From assembly GCA_900316955.1 (NCBI GenBank), contig ONEX01000019.1, positions 1-64,000 of the forward strand: DNA of 64,000 bases. Direction: 5' to 3'. This document shows positions 51,269 through 60,343 of this stretch, in pieces. Numbering within the stretch: position 1 is the first letter of the stretch; every line of letters starts with the position of its first letter. The position numbers were made by a program, and so were the translations under genes. Under the pieces are notes generated by a model. It was not told the DNA's origin, searched no databases, and was given only the letters and a program-made list of their open reading frames with translations. Source of the DNA: an uncultured Bacteroidales bacterium (GTDB lineage Bacteria; Bacteroidota; Bacteroidia; Bacteroidales; UBA932).

Positions 51269-52230
51269 GAAAGCGCATTCTCCTCATCCTGGCCCTTATT
51301 GCGGTCAGTTTCACGAGCCTCCGCGCCCAGAACGTCATCGACCTCATCATCGCCGAGGCCCTTGCCGTTCCGGACTCCACCGGCGTCGTGGACGACTATG
51401 GGCGGCAGGGAGGCTGGATCGAAATCTTCAACACCTCCCAGGGGACGGTCAACTGCGCCGGGTGCTTCCTGACGGACGACCGCTCCAACCTCAAGAAGAG
51501 CATCATCCCCAAGGGTGACCTCCGGACCAAGATCGGTCCCCGCCAGACCACCCTCTTCTATGCCAGCGGCAACGGCGACGACGGCACTTTCTACGCGAAT
51601 TTCAAAGTCCGCCCCGGCAGCACCGTCTATCTGGTTTCCAATGACGGACGCACCGTCATCGACTCCCTGACCATCCCGGCCAACATCCCGGTCGGCATGT
51701 CGATGCGGAAGGAGGCCCACGACCTGCGCCAGCAGGAGTTCAAGGCCGTTCCCACCCCGACGGTTCCCAGCCCGGGCATCTTCAACGGCGACCTGAACGC
51801 CGCTTCGAAGGCCGAAGCCATGGCGGAGAAGGACCCGCACGGCGGCATCCTCTCCCTCGTCGCGGTCACGGTCGTGTTCAGCGCCCTCGCCATCCTGTGG
51901 TTTCTGTTCTGGCTGTTCTTCGACCGTCCCGCCAAGAAGGCGGCGGCCGCGAAGAACCAGCCTGCGAAGCCCAAGAAGGAAAAGAAAGGCAAGAAGGCCG
52001 GCCTGGCCGAAGTGCCTGCCGGCGCTCCCACCGACGAGATTGCGGCGGTCATCGCCCTCGCCATGGATATGGAACAGGGCGGCGACGACTATGCCGCCAT
52101 CGCGATGGCGATGCACCTCTATTTCTCCGACGCCGTCCACGACAACGAGTCCTTCGTCCTGACGATGCGTCCCAAGGAAGGTTCCGCCTGGAACGACAAG
52201 AAGCAGATTTTCAGAAAATTACCCAGATAA
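51265..52230 (+). CDS. Lamin-tail domain fused to OadG-type anchor subunit
   Basis: The 321-residue protein has a signal peptide to about residue 21, then a lamin-tail-like immunoglobulin fold ([31 protein letters not shown]) to about residue 170. One transmembrane helix at about 195-218 and a basic cytoplasmic tail ([10 protein letters not shown]) follow, ending with helices typical of OadG. OadG-type subunits hold the decarboxylase complex together. The periplasmic domain may contact the outer parts of the complex or the envelope. Position two in the mmd operon supports the assignment. Confidence 0.8.
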   Translation: MRKRILLILALIAVSFTSLRAQNVIDLIIAEALAVPDSTGVVDDYGRQGGWIEIFNTSQGTVNCAGCFLTDDRSNLKKSIIPKGDLRTKIGPRQTTLFYASGNGDDGTFYANFKVRPGSTVYLVSNDGRTVIDSLTIPANIPVGMSMRKEAHDLRQQEFKAVPTPTVPSPGIFNGDLNAASKAEAMAEKDPHGGILSLVAVTVVFSALAILWFLFWLFFDRPAKKAAAAKNQPAKPKKEKKGKKAGLAEVPAGAPTDEIAAVIALAMDMEQGGDDYAAIAMAMHLYFSDAVHDNESFVLTMRPKEGSAWNDKKQIFRKLPR

Positions 52231-52245
52231 AACAAATCCAGCGAT

Positions 52246-52671
52246 ATGAAAGAGTACAAGTTCAAGATCGGCGGCAAGGAGTATAACGTGACCGTCAATC
52301 CCAAGGAAGGCAAATTGTTCGACGTGACCGTGAACGGCGCCACCTATGAGGTGGAGTCCGAGAACGCTCCGGTCGCCGCTCCGGCTCCCCAGCCGGCGGC
52401 CGCCCCCGTACAGGCTGCGCCCGCAGCCGCCGCTCCCGCGGCGAAGCCCGCCGGCGCCGGCGAGAAGGTCGCGTCCCCGCTTCCGGGCGTCATCATCGAG
52501 ATTTCCGTCAAGGAAGGCCAGCAAGTGAAGGCCGGCCAGAAGGTCGCCATCCTGGAGGCGATGAAGATGGAGAACGAGATCCCCGCCCCCAAGGACGGTA
52601 CCATCACCGAAATCCACGTGCACAAGGGCGACACCCTGCAGGAAGGCGACCCGGTCGTAACGATTGCCTAG
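52246..52671 (+). CDS. mmdC: Biotin carboxyl carrier subunit of the decarboxylase
   Basis: The 141-residue protein has an N-terminal lipoyl-like start, an Ala/Pro-rich flexible linker (about 48-75) and a biotinyl domain with the attachment lysine Lys107 in EAMKMENE. It shuttles CO2 from MmdA to MmdB. It lies 15 bases after the OadG-type gene. Confidence 0.95.
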   Translation: MKEYKFKIGGKEYNVTVNPKEGKLFDVTVNGATYEVESENAPVAAPAPQPAAAPVQAAPAAAAPAAKPAGAGEKVASPLPGVIIEISVKEGQQVKAGQKVAILEAMKMENEIPAPKDGTITEIHVHKGDTLQEGDPVVTIA

Positions 52672-52678
52672 TCCCCTT

Positions 52679-53824
52679 ATGGAGCACATCTTCCAATCCC
52701 TCTCCCAGTTCTGGGAATATACCGGTTTTGCCAACTGCGCGTGGCAGAACGTGGCGATGATCGTCATCGGACTGGTCTTCATCACGCTCGCCATCGTGAA
52801 GGAGTGGGAACCGATGCTGCTGATTCCGATCGGCTTCGGCATGATCGTCGGCAACATCCCGATGTTCCCCGGGTTGAACATCGGTATCTATGAGGACGGA
52901 TCGGTCCTGAACATCCTGTACCAGGGTGTGCGGCAGGGCTGGTATCCGCCGCTGATCTTCCTCGGCATCGGCGCGATGACCGACTTCTCGGCCCTGATCT
53001 CCCAGCCGCGGCTTATCCTGATCGGCGCGGCCGCGCAGATGGGCATCTTCGGCGCCTACCTTCTGGCCCTGGTCTTCGGGTTCGCCCCGAACGAGGCCGG
53101 CGCCATCGGCATCATCGGCGGCGCGGACGGCCCGACCGCCATCTTCCTGTCCTCGAAGCTGGCCCCGGACCTGATGGGCGCCATCGCCGTGTCGGCCTAT
53201 TCCTATATGGCCCTCGTCCCGGTGATCCAGAAGCCCATTATGCTCCTGCTGACCACCAAGAAAGAGCGCCTCATCCGGATGCCCGCCCCGCGTGCGGTCT
53301 CCCAGAAGGAGAAGATCATCTTCCCGATCGTGGGCTTCCTCACCACCGCGTTCATCGTCCCGTCCGGCCTTCCGCTGCTGGGGATGCTGTTCTTCGGCAA
53401 CCTCCTGAAGGAAAGCGGCGTGACCCGCCGTCTGGCGAACACCGCCGCCGGCCCGATGATCGACGTCGTGACGATGCTGATCGGCCTCACCGTGGGCGCT
53501 TCCACGCAGGCTGACAAGTTCCTGAGCGCCAAGTCCGTCCTCATCTTCGGCCTGGGTCTACTCTCCTTCGTGATCGCCACCACCAGCGGCGTGCTCTTCG
53601 TGAAGATCATGAACCTCTTCATCAAGAACCCGGCGAAGAAAATCAACCCGCTCATCGGCAACGCCGGTGTGTCCGCCGTGCCGGACAGCGCCCGCGTGTC
53701 CGAAGTCGTGGGCCGCGAGATCGACCCGAAGAACCACCTGCTGATGCACGCGATGGGCCCGAACGTGGCCGGCGTGATCGGTTCCGCCGTGGCGGCCGGT
53801 ATCCTCCTGGCCTTCCTCGGATAA
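52679..53824 (+). CDS. mmdB: Sodium-pumping decarboxylase beta subunit
   Basis: The 381-residue membrane protein has about 10 helices and the conserved GGADGPTAIFLSSKLAP region with the Asp required for Na+ transport in OadB/MmdB proteins. It decarboxylates carboxybiotin and exports Na+. The ATG at 52679 is 7 bases after the mmdC stop; an in-frame TTG upstream would overlap mmdC. Confidence 0.95.
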   Translation: MEHIFQSLSQFWEYTGFANCAWQNVAMIVIGLVFITLAIVKEWEPMLLIPIGFGMIVGNIPMFPGLNIGIYEDGSVLNILYQGVRQGWYPPLIFLGIGAMTDFSALISQPRLILIGAAAQMGIFGAYLLALVFGFAPNEAGAIGIIGGADGPTAIFLSSKLAPDLMGAIAVSAYSYMALVPVIQKPIMLLLTTKKERLIRMPAPRAVSQKEKIIFPIVGFLTTAFIVPSGLPLLGMLFFGNLLKESGVTRRLANTAAGPMIDVVTMLIGLTVGASTQADKFLSAKSVLIFGLGLLSFVIATTSGVLFVKIMNLFIKNPAKKINPLIGNAGVSAVPDSARVSEVVGREIDPKNHLLMHAMGPNVAGVIGSAVAAGILLAFLG

Positions 53825-53849
53825 TTGGAGCCCGAAGGGCGATAGTAAG

Positions 53850-53870
53850 TCCCTTCCCCGAGGGAAGGGA
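53850..53870. repeat. Hairpin downstream of mmdB
   Basis: A 9-bp perfect stem, TCCCTTCCC with GGGAAGGGA around CGA, preceded by a small GCCC-GAA-GGGC hairpin (53830-53840). The following GATTTAGGGATAGGG has the look of dispersed Bacteroidetes repeats. There is no T-run, so termination is uncertain. Confidence 0.6.
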
Positions 53871-53899
53871 TTTAGGGATAGGGTAACGTGTATGTTGTT

Positions 53900-53930
53900 T
53901 TTGAAGTGCGAACGAATCCAACCACCTTTG
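53900..53930 (+). promoter_or_regulatory. Probable promoter of the lipoate ligase gene
   Basis: TTTG (53900-53903), 19 bases, CACCTTTG (53923-53930), with C for T and A retained in the -7 box; 34 bases before the ATG. Confidence 0.45.
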
Positions 53931-53964
53931 AACCATCCTTCCCACTTACGAAACCTTTAATACG

Positions 53965-54945
53965 ATGAAATACCTCCAGAACAGCTCGCTCGACCCGCAC
54001 TTCAACATGGCGTTCGACGAGTTCTGCCTGGAACAACTCAAGGCGGACGAGCCGGTTTTCTACCTGTGGCAGAACCGGCCGTCCGTCATTATTGGCCTGA
54101 ACCAAAGCGCCTATGCGGAGGTGAATCTCCCCTACCTGCGGGAAAAAGGCATCGTGCTCGCCCGACGCGTGACCGGCGGCGGGGCCGTCTATCACGACCT
54201 GCAGAATCTCAACTACACCATCACCGGACGCATCCGCGACCTGGACAAGGACTATCCCGCCTATGTGGAAACGGTGGCCCGGGCGCTCCGGCAAATGGGC
54301 GTGCCGGCGGAAGTCAGCGGCCGGAACGACATCCTCGTGGACGGCCGCAAGTGCTCCGGCTACGCCAAGCGGATGTCGAAGGACCGGCTGATGATCCACG
54401 GCACGCTGATGTACGATGTCGACATCGACACGCTCACGCAGGTACTGGCCGTCCCCGGCAGCAAGCTGTCCGCCGCGGGCGTTTCTTCCGTCCGTAGCCG
54501 CGTCGCGAACCTCAAAGAGTATCTACCCCAGTTCGGAGACATCCAAGCTTTCCAGGTGGCTTTACAGGCCCTGCTCGCGCAGGATGACGGGGAGATCCGC
54601 CTGACGGAAACGCAACTTGGGCAGATCGAGGCCGATGCGGCGGCGAAATACCGCACCTGGGAGTGGGTCTACGGCCACTCCCCCGCCGCGGCTTTCCGCG
54701 TCGGCAGGAAGTTCGCCTGCGGCCGCGTCGAGGCCTCCTTCTCCCTCAAGGCCGGCTGCATCGACCATCTCCGCTTCAGCGGCGACTTCCTGGGCAACCT
54801 CCCCCCGGACCGCATCGCGGCATCCCTGCAGGGTTGCCGCTTCACGCGGGAAGCCATCGCCGAAAGATTAAGCGAAGAGCCCGTCGAAAACTGTTTCGAC
54901 AGGCTCTCCGCGGAGGAATTGGCCGCCTTACTCCTGGAGGCTTGA
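53965..54945 (+). CDS. lplA: Lipoate-protein ligase A
   Basis: The 326-residue enzyme attaches lipoate to E2 and GcvH proteins. Motifs seen: RRVTGGGAVYHDLQNLNYT (near 67-85), NDILVDGRKCSGYAKR with the catalytic lysine, and a C-terminal accessory domain. Both domains in one chain is the usual LplA form. The 3' end overlaps the converging GH106 gene by 18 bases. Confidence 0.95.
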   Translation: MKYLQNSSLDPHFNMAFDEFCLEQLKADEPVFYLWQNRPSVIIGLNQSAYAEVNLPYLREKGIVLARRVTGGGAVYHDLQNLNYTITGRIRDLDKDYPAYVETVARALRQMGVPAEVSGRNDILVDGRKCSGYAKRMSKDRLMIHGTLMYDVDIDTLTQVLAVPGSKLSAAGVSSVRSRVANLKEYLPQFGDIQAFQVALQALLAQDDGEIRLTETQLGQIEADAAAKYRTWEWVYGHSPAAAFRVGRKFACGRVEASFSLKAGCIDHLRFSGDFLGNLPPDRIAASLQGCRFTREAIAERLSEEPVENCFDRLSAEELAALLLEA

Positions 54946-57900
54946 CACCGTCACCGGTCCCAGGAGGCCGGAAGGCAGGAGCGGTGAATCAGCCGTGTAC
55001 CAGTTCGAGGCGGTATAGGTCCACTTCCGGACGGCGTCCGGCTGCAGGTCGCCGATGATCCGGTTCGGCCACAGGTTGATCACCTTGATTTCCAGCTCGT
55101 TGCGACCGTCGTGCAGGTACTCCGCCGGGACTTCCACCCGGAACGGAGCCTTCCAGACGACGCCGAGGTCAAACCCGTTCACCTTCACGCGCGCGAGGTT
55201 CTTCACGTCACCGAGGTCGATTTCCCAGGCCTTCACCCCTTTCAGCTGCTTCTTCTTCAGGGAGAAGGAGTTCCGGTACAGGACCGTGCCGGAATAGTAG
55301 CGGATGGCCGGGTCCTTGGACTCCGTGTAGGACATCAGATGGTCGAACACGGCCGTCGCGGGAGCGCCCAGACCGGATTCGAAGGACAGTTTCCAGGCGC
55401 CTTCCACCGTCGCGGCCGGCACCTTGTGTTCATGCCCCATGGGAACCGCCGCTTCGGGCGCCTTGCCGATGACGACGAACAGGGCATCGTTCGCTTCCAG
55501 GTCCAGCTTGAAGAACCGGTAGCCGTCCAGCGAGGTGGACGCATTGATCCGGCGGACCTTGCCCGTGGCCGGGTCCAGCACCCGCGGCTGGCCTTCCCCG
55601 CCCCGGAGCAGGATGACGGCGGAATCCGGGGCGCCGGTGAAGTTCCGGATCCACCAGATGTCCTCCCGGTCGGTCTCCCGGTGCACATAGGCCCACTTGT
55701 CGGGCAGGATGCATTCCGGTTCGATGCCTTTCGCCTTCAAGGCCGCTTCCACCGGCATGTCCAGGAACAGGGGCTTCAGCTGCAGGAGCAGGAGGTCGAA
55801 GGCCTCCTGGTGGTCCGTAAGCGAAGCGCACCGCTCGGGCAGGGTTCCGCACACCGGAATCCCGGCCTTGGCCAGGTACAGGATCCGGCTCAGGACCGCA
55901 TAGGACATGGTCTTGCAGTTAGGACCGAGGACCAGGAGCTTGTAGCTCATCCCCGATTCGGTGACGAGGTGCCCGTCGATGGGGAACACGGCCCGCTGCA
56001 GGGCGTAGGGATTGACGAAATCGTATGCATAGCCGGCCGGGATGTCCGGCAGCTTGTTCCCGAACAGGCCGGTGACGCAGTTGTCTTCGCCGTAATAATA
56101 GAGGATGTCGGCCTTGAAGCGGCCCTGCTGCAGCAGATAGGAGCTGCGGGCCAGATAGTCCGTCCAGGCGCGGGCTTCCTCCGCCCAGGTGTCGTGGCGG
56201 TTGAACCACTGGCCATAGCCGATGAGGTCCAGGCCCGGCCGGTGCGTGTCGTCCGGCTGGTGCGAGGACTCGTGGATGACGAACCGGTTCAGGCCGCAGG
56301 AAAGGGCGATATCGGCCGTATTCTTCATGTTCTCCGGGCAGTAGGAGTAGTTCTTGCCACCGACGCCGCTGGTGGTGAAGGATTCCGCGGCGACGATGTT
56401 CTGCCCGAAGATATGGGCCACGGAGGCCGATTCGCGGATGTCCGCCATCGCCATCGGGATGGAAGAGCCGGCGCCGGCATTGTCCATCCAGATGGCCGAC
56501 ATCGGGATGTCCGCCGACCGCTTGAGGTCCATGCCGTCGCCCACGAATACGTGTCCGTTCTCGTGGGATTCGGTGTAGCGGCCTTGGTAGCCCGCTTCCC
56601 GGGCGATCTTCCCCAGCCGGTCGTAGTTCTCCGCCATCAGTTCGCCCAGCGTCTGCCGCCAGTCGAAGAGGAACTTCTCGGTTTCCTCCGTGCTGCGCAG
56701 AATCTGGCCTGTCAGCGCCGGGAGCCACGGGAACAGCGAGTAACCCCGGCGCTCCTTGAACTCCTGGAACATGTTACCCGTCCAGGTCATCTGTCCGGCT
56801 TCGTAGCTGTCCGTGAGCACGTACTGGACCGGAGCGCCCTCGTAGATGCGGAAGAACTCCTTGAAATAGGCCTCCCAGGCCTTCGGGTCCAGCTTATCCA
56901 CCTCCAGGCCCGTCGCCTCCGGCGGGGCCGGATGGTTCTTCTTGCCTGTCAGGGAAACTCCGAACCGGTAGATGCGCCAGCGTCCCGGCGGGACATCCCA
57001 GATCATGCGTCCGTTGTCGTCGATCAGGCTGAGGTCCTCGACGCGGTGCACAGCGTCGGCGGTATCCGGGGTCAGGTAGTCGGCGAAATCGTACGGGGCG
57101 GCGAAGCCGGCCTTGTCCTCGGCGTGATTGACCTTCACGACCCCGTGCAGGACGAACTCGGGAATCCGGGCTTTCTGGCGGACCAACAGGCGGAAGAACC
57201 GCGCCCGCGTGGCCGGAACGGCCATCGTCAGGACGGGGCTGCAGGCGGAGGGAATGTCGCACACCTTCCTCCAGGTGACTCCGTCATCGCTGGCTTCCAA
57301 GCAGTTGTCATAGTCCGGCGGGGTGTTCCGCCAGATGCTGCGCCGCTGCCCGCCGCAAAGCGTCAGGGCGCGGATCAGCTGCGGGGTGTCGAATGAATAC
57401 TGGATCCAGGCGTATTCTTCGCCCGGTCCCAGGGGAAGCTCCAGATCCTGGCTGAAATCCCCGTCCGTGAGTTCACGGACCGAGAAGGAACCTCCGGAAG
57501 AAGTGACTTTCGCGCCCATGTCCTGCATGGAACGCTCCGCATCGGGCAGTTTCACGGCCAGGGTGGCCACGTGCTGGAACCAATGCTCCGCATCGCCGCC
57601 GTCGGCGATATTCTGATAGGTGCCGGGGGTATCGTACAGCGCCGGCATCCGGATCAGCTGGACCGTGCTGCCGCCGGTCACTTCGAGCGTCCGCCAGGTC
57701 AGCTTTTTCATCGCGTCCGCCGGCTTCACCCAGGGGCCGCCCGTGGAGCTCCAGCCCGGCGCCGACGCCACGGCCGTCTCCATGCCTTTCTCCGACGCCA
57801 GGTTCATCGCATAGCGGACGGCGACCTGCCACTGCGGCGACTGGTACGGCATGGTCTCGTCCACGATGGGACGCATCCCGATGCCGCCCGCGTCGAACTG

Positions 57901-58101
57901 ATGGAACCCGCCGATGCCGGCCCGCTCCATCCAGTCGATATCTTTCGTGATTCCGTCGATGGACACGTTCCCGTCCATCCAGTGCCACCACACGCGCGGC
58001 CTTGCCTCCTGCGGCGGATCCGCGAACTGCTCGTACAACCCCTGGGCGCCTGCCGCCTGCGAGACAGCCAGCAGGGCGAGGAAAAACCATCGATTTTTCA
58101 T
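54928..58101 (-). CDS. GH106-type alpha-L-rhamnosidase, secreted
   Basis: The 1057-residue protein has a signal peptide (MKNRWFFLALLAVSQAAGA) and the GH106 start FADPPQEARPRVWWHWMDGN. A TIM barrel follows, with MERAGIGGFHQFDAGG and ESHENGHVFVG regions, and the C-terminus carries beta-sandwich modules (NELEIKVINLWPNRIIGD). Such enzymes remove terminal rhamnose from pectin RG-I/II or glycosides. It is isolated from SusC/D genes. TAACTTTG at 58114-58107 is only 5 bases from the ATG, suggesting a leaderless transcript. Confidence 0.92.
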   Translation of the reverse strand: MKNRWFFLALLAVSQAAGAQGLYEQFADPPQEARPRVWWHWMDGNVSIDGITKDIDWMERAGIGGFHQFDAGGIGMRPIVDETMPYQSPQWQVAVRYAMNLASEKGMETAVASAPGWSSTGGPWVKPADAMKKLTWRTLEVTGGSTVQLIRMPALYDTPGTYQNIADGGDAEHWFQHVATLAVKLPDAERSMQDMGAKVTSSGGSFSVRELTDGDFSQDLELPLGPGEEYAWIQYSFDTPQLIRALTLCGGQRRSIWRNTPPDYDNCLEASDDGVTWRKVCDIPSACSPVLTMAVPATRARFFRLLVRQKARIPEFVLHGVVKVNHAEDKAGFAAPYDFADYLTPDTADAVHRVEDLSLIDDNGRMIWDVPPGRWRIYRFGVSLTGKKNHPAPPEATGLEVDKLDPKAWEAYFKEFFRIYEGAPVQYVLTDSYEAGQMTWTGNMFQEFKERRGYSLFPWLPALTGQILRSTEETEKFLFDWRQTLGELMAENYDRLGKIAREAGYQGRYTESHENGHVFVGDGMDLKRSADIPMSAIWMDNAGAGSSIPMAMADIRESASVAHIFGQNIVAAESFTTSGVGGKNYSYCPENMKNTADIALSCGLNRFVIHESSHQPDDTHRPGLDLIGYGQWFNRHDTWAEEARAWTDYLARSSYLLQQGRFKADILYYYGEDNCVTGLFGNKLPDIPAGYAYDFVNPYALQRAVFPIDGHLVTESGMSYKLLVLGPNCKTMSYAVLSRILYLAKAGIPVCGTLPERCASLTDHQEAFDLLLLQLKPLFLDMPVEAALKAKGIEPECILPDKWAYVHRETDREDIWWIRNFTGAPDSAVILLRGGEGQPRVLDPATGKVRRINASTSLDGYRFFKLDLEANDALFVVIGKAPEAAVPMGHEHKVPAATVEGAWKLSFESGLGAPATAVFDHLMSYTESKDPAIRYYSGTVLYRNSFSLKKKQLKGVKAWEIDLGDVKNLARVKVNGFDLGVVWKAPFRVEVPAEYLHDGRNELEIKVINLWPNRIIGDLQPDAVRKWTYTASNWYTADSPLLPSGLLGPVTVSSLQE

Positions 58102-58122
58102 ACTTGCAAAGTTAACCTTTTC

Positions 58123-58153
58123 TTTGAAAAACCGCCGTTTTTTCCTACCTTTG
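58123..58153 (+). promoter_or_regulatory. Promoter of the DUF1846 gene
   Basis: TTTG (58123-58126), 19 bases, TACCTTTG (58146-58153), a perfect match, 25 bases before the ATG. Confidence 0.7.
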
Positions 58154-58178
58154 TATCCCGTATTCAGGAAAACGACTT

Positions 58179-59681
58179 ATGAAATACGGGTTCGACAACG
58201 CTAAGTATCTCAAGATCCAATCGGAGCACATCAAGGACCGCATCGCCACCTTCGGCGACAAGCTCTACATGGAGTTTGGCGGCAAACTTTTCGACGACTT
58301 CCACGCCAGCCGCGTCCTTCCGGGCTTCGAGCCGGACAGCAAGCTCAAGATGCTCATGCAGATGAAGGATGACGCGGAGATCGTCATCGTCATCAGCGCC
58401 GTGGACATCCAGAAGAACAAGGTCCGGACGGACCTCGGGATCACCTACGACATGGACGTCCTCCGTCTCCGCGACGAGTTCATGGACCGCGGGCTCAGCG
58501 TGAACAGCATCGTCATCAGCCATTTCAGCGGCCAGTCCAGCGCCGTGGCCTACCGCAAGCGCCTGGAGACGATGGGCATCAAGGTCTACTACCACCACAC
58601 CATCGAAGGCTATCCGCACAATGTCACCCTCATCGACTCCGACGAAGGATTCGGCCGGAACGACTATGTGGAGACCACGAAGCCCCTGGTCGTCATCACG
58701 GCCCCCGGCCCCGGCAGCGGCAAGATGGCCGTGTGCCTGAGCCAGCTGTACCAGGAGAACAAGCGCGGGATCAAGGCCGGCTACGCCAAGTTCGAGACCT
58801 TCCCCATCTGGAACCTCTCCCTCACCCACCCCGTGAACCTCGCCTACGAAGCCGCCACGGCGGACCTCGAGGACGTGAACATGATCGACCCGTTCCACCT
58901 GGAAGCCTACGGCAAGACAGCGGTGAACTACAACCGCGACGTGGAGATCTTCCCGGTGATGAACGCCCTGTTCATGGACATCTACGGCGAATCCCCCTAC
59001 AAGTCCCCGACGGACATGGGCGTGAACATGGCCGGCTACTGCATCTCGGATGACGAGGTGTGCCGCGAAGCCTCCCTGCAGGAAATCGTCCGCCGCTACT
59101 ACACGGCCCTGTGCAACTTCGCCGACGGCAAGGCCACGGAAGCCGAGGTGAACAAGATCGCCCTCCTGATGAAGCGGGCGGGCATCTCCCCTTCCTACCG
59201 GATGACCACGGTCGCGGCGAAGGACCGCCTGGACCGTTCCAGCACCTGCACCGCCACAGCCGCCATCGAACTCGAGGACGGCACCATCCTGACCGCGGAA
59301 GGCAGTCCCCTGCTCGGCCCCAGCGCCGCCCTGCTCCTGAATTCCCTCAAGCACATCGCCGGCATCGAGCACAACGTCAAGCTCATTCCCCAGACCATGA
59401 TCGCCCCGATCCAGAAGACCAAGGTAAACTATCTGCATGGACGGAATCCCCGCCTGCATACGGACGAGGTGCTGGTGGCGATTTCCATGCTGAGCCTGAT
59501 CGACGAGAACTGCAAGCTGGCCCTGGAACAGCTGCCCAAGCTGCGCGGCGCCCAGGTGCATTCCACGGTGATGCTCAGCGAAGTGGACCGCAAGACCTTC
59601 CAGAAACTCGGGATCGGCCTCACGTGCGATCCCGTGCGCAAGATCAAGAAACAGCAGAAGATCGTGGACGAGGAGTCCTAA
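58179..59681 (+). CDS. DUF1846 domain protein
   Basis: The 500-residue cytosolic protein matches DUF1846 along its length, including TAPGPGSGKMAVCLSQLYQ, a P-loop-like stretch near residues 175-185, and KAGYAKFETFPIWNL. Structures exist for the family, but its biochemical role is unknown to me. Its stop overlaps the converging LAB_N gene by 4 bases. The gene has its own promoter. Confidence 0.9.
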   Translation: MKYGFDNAKYLKIQSEHIKDRIATFGDKLYMEFGGKLFDDFHASRVLPGFEPDSKLKMLMQMKDDAEIVIVISAVDIQKNKVRTDLGITYDMDVLRLRDEFMDRGLSVNSIVISHFSGQSSAVAYRKRLETMGIKVYYHHTIEGYPHNVTLIDSDEGFGRNDYVETTKPLVVITAPGPGSGKMAVCLSQLYQENKRGIKAGYAKFETFPIWNLSLTHPVNLAYEAATADLEDVNMIDPFHLEAYGKTAVNYNRDVEIFPVMNALFMDIYGESPYKSPTDMGVNMAGYCISDDEVCREASLQEIVRRYYTALCNFADGKATEAEVNKIALLMKRAGISPSYRMTTVAAKDRLDRSSTCTATAAIELEDGTILTAEGSPLLGPSAALLLNSLKHIAGIEHNVKLIPQTMIAPIQKTKVNYLHGRNPRLHTDEVLVAISMLSLIDENCKLALEQLPKLRGAQVHSTVMLSEVDRKTFQKLGIGLTCDPVRKIKKQQKIVDEES

Positions 59682-60337
59682 CCGACCTCTTCCACATCGT
59701 CTTTCCGGCCTTCCCGCCGGGATTCCGCGATCGAAATCATCAGGTTCCGGACCGTGAACACGATGGAGAACTGGCCGATGGCCAGCACCCAGTCGTGCCG
59801 GACGATGCCGTACGCGATGATCATCACCGAACCGACGACACCCAGCACCCAGTGCCCGAGCGGCAGGATGGACCGATGCCGCTTGTAGCTGTACACGAGC
59901 TGGTAGACCGTCCGCATCTCATAGGTGAACTGGCCCAGGACGCCGAAGAGCAGCAGCCCGAGGGGCACGTCCTCATTCTGGAGGAACGTGTCCACGAAGG
60001 AGTGGAAGTCCTTGGCGATGAGGGCGAGGATGAGGACCGGGAACAGGGCCTGGACGATGATCACGATGCGCGGAACCTTCTTGTACAGGCCCATCACGCC
60101 GATGTTCCACATGTAGATGTAATAGCCGACGCTCTCGCCGAAGATGATGGAGAAGTCCTTCCGCAGCCACCCGTACACGTACAGGATGACCGCGCCGATG
60201 CTGCTCAGGATCCAGTAGATGCCCGGAGACTCCACCGAATGGGATTTCTCCGAGAGATACCACTGGATGAGGATGCGCACCCCGTAGATGCCCATCCCCG
60301 CAAATCCGATGAGATATACCCAGAAAGGACTGTCCAT
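59678..60337 (-). CDS. LAB_N domain membrane protein
   Basis: The 219-residue protein has about six membrane helices and the double LAB_N pattern: FWVYLIGFAGMGIYGVRILI, QWYLSEKSHSVESP and later YEMRTVYQLVYSYKRHRSIL. This is the N-terminal membrane domain otherwise fused to lipid-A-disaccharide synthase, here as a stand-alone protein. Its role is unknown; lipid A-associated glycolipid handling is suggested by the name domain. It follows the OlsF-like gene by 6 bases, so a lipid-related unit is likely. Confidence 0.88.
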   Translation of the reverse strand: MDSPFWVYLIGFAGMGIYGVRILIQWYLSEKSHSVESPGIYWILSSIGAVILYVYGWLRKDFSIIFGESVGYYIYMWNIGVMGLYKKVPRIVIIVQALFPVLILALIAKDFHSFVDTFLQNEDVPLGLLLFGVLGQFTYEMRTVYQLVYSYKRHRSILPLGHWVLGVVGSVMIIAYGIVRHDWVLAIGQFSIVFTVRNLMISIAESRREGRKDDVEEVG

Positions 60338-60343
60338 ACGTGA

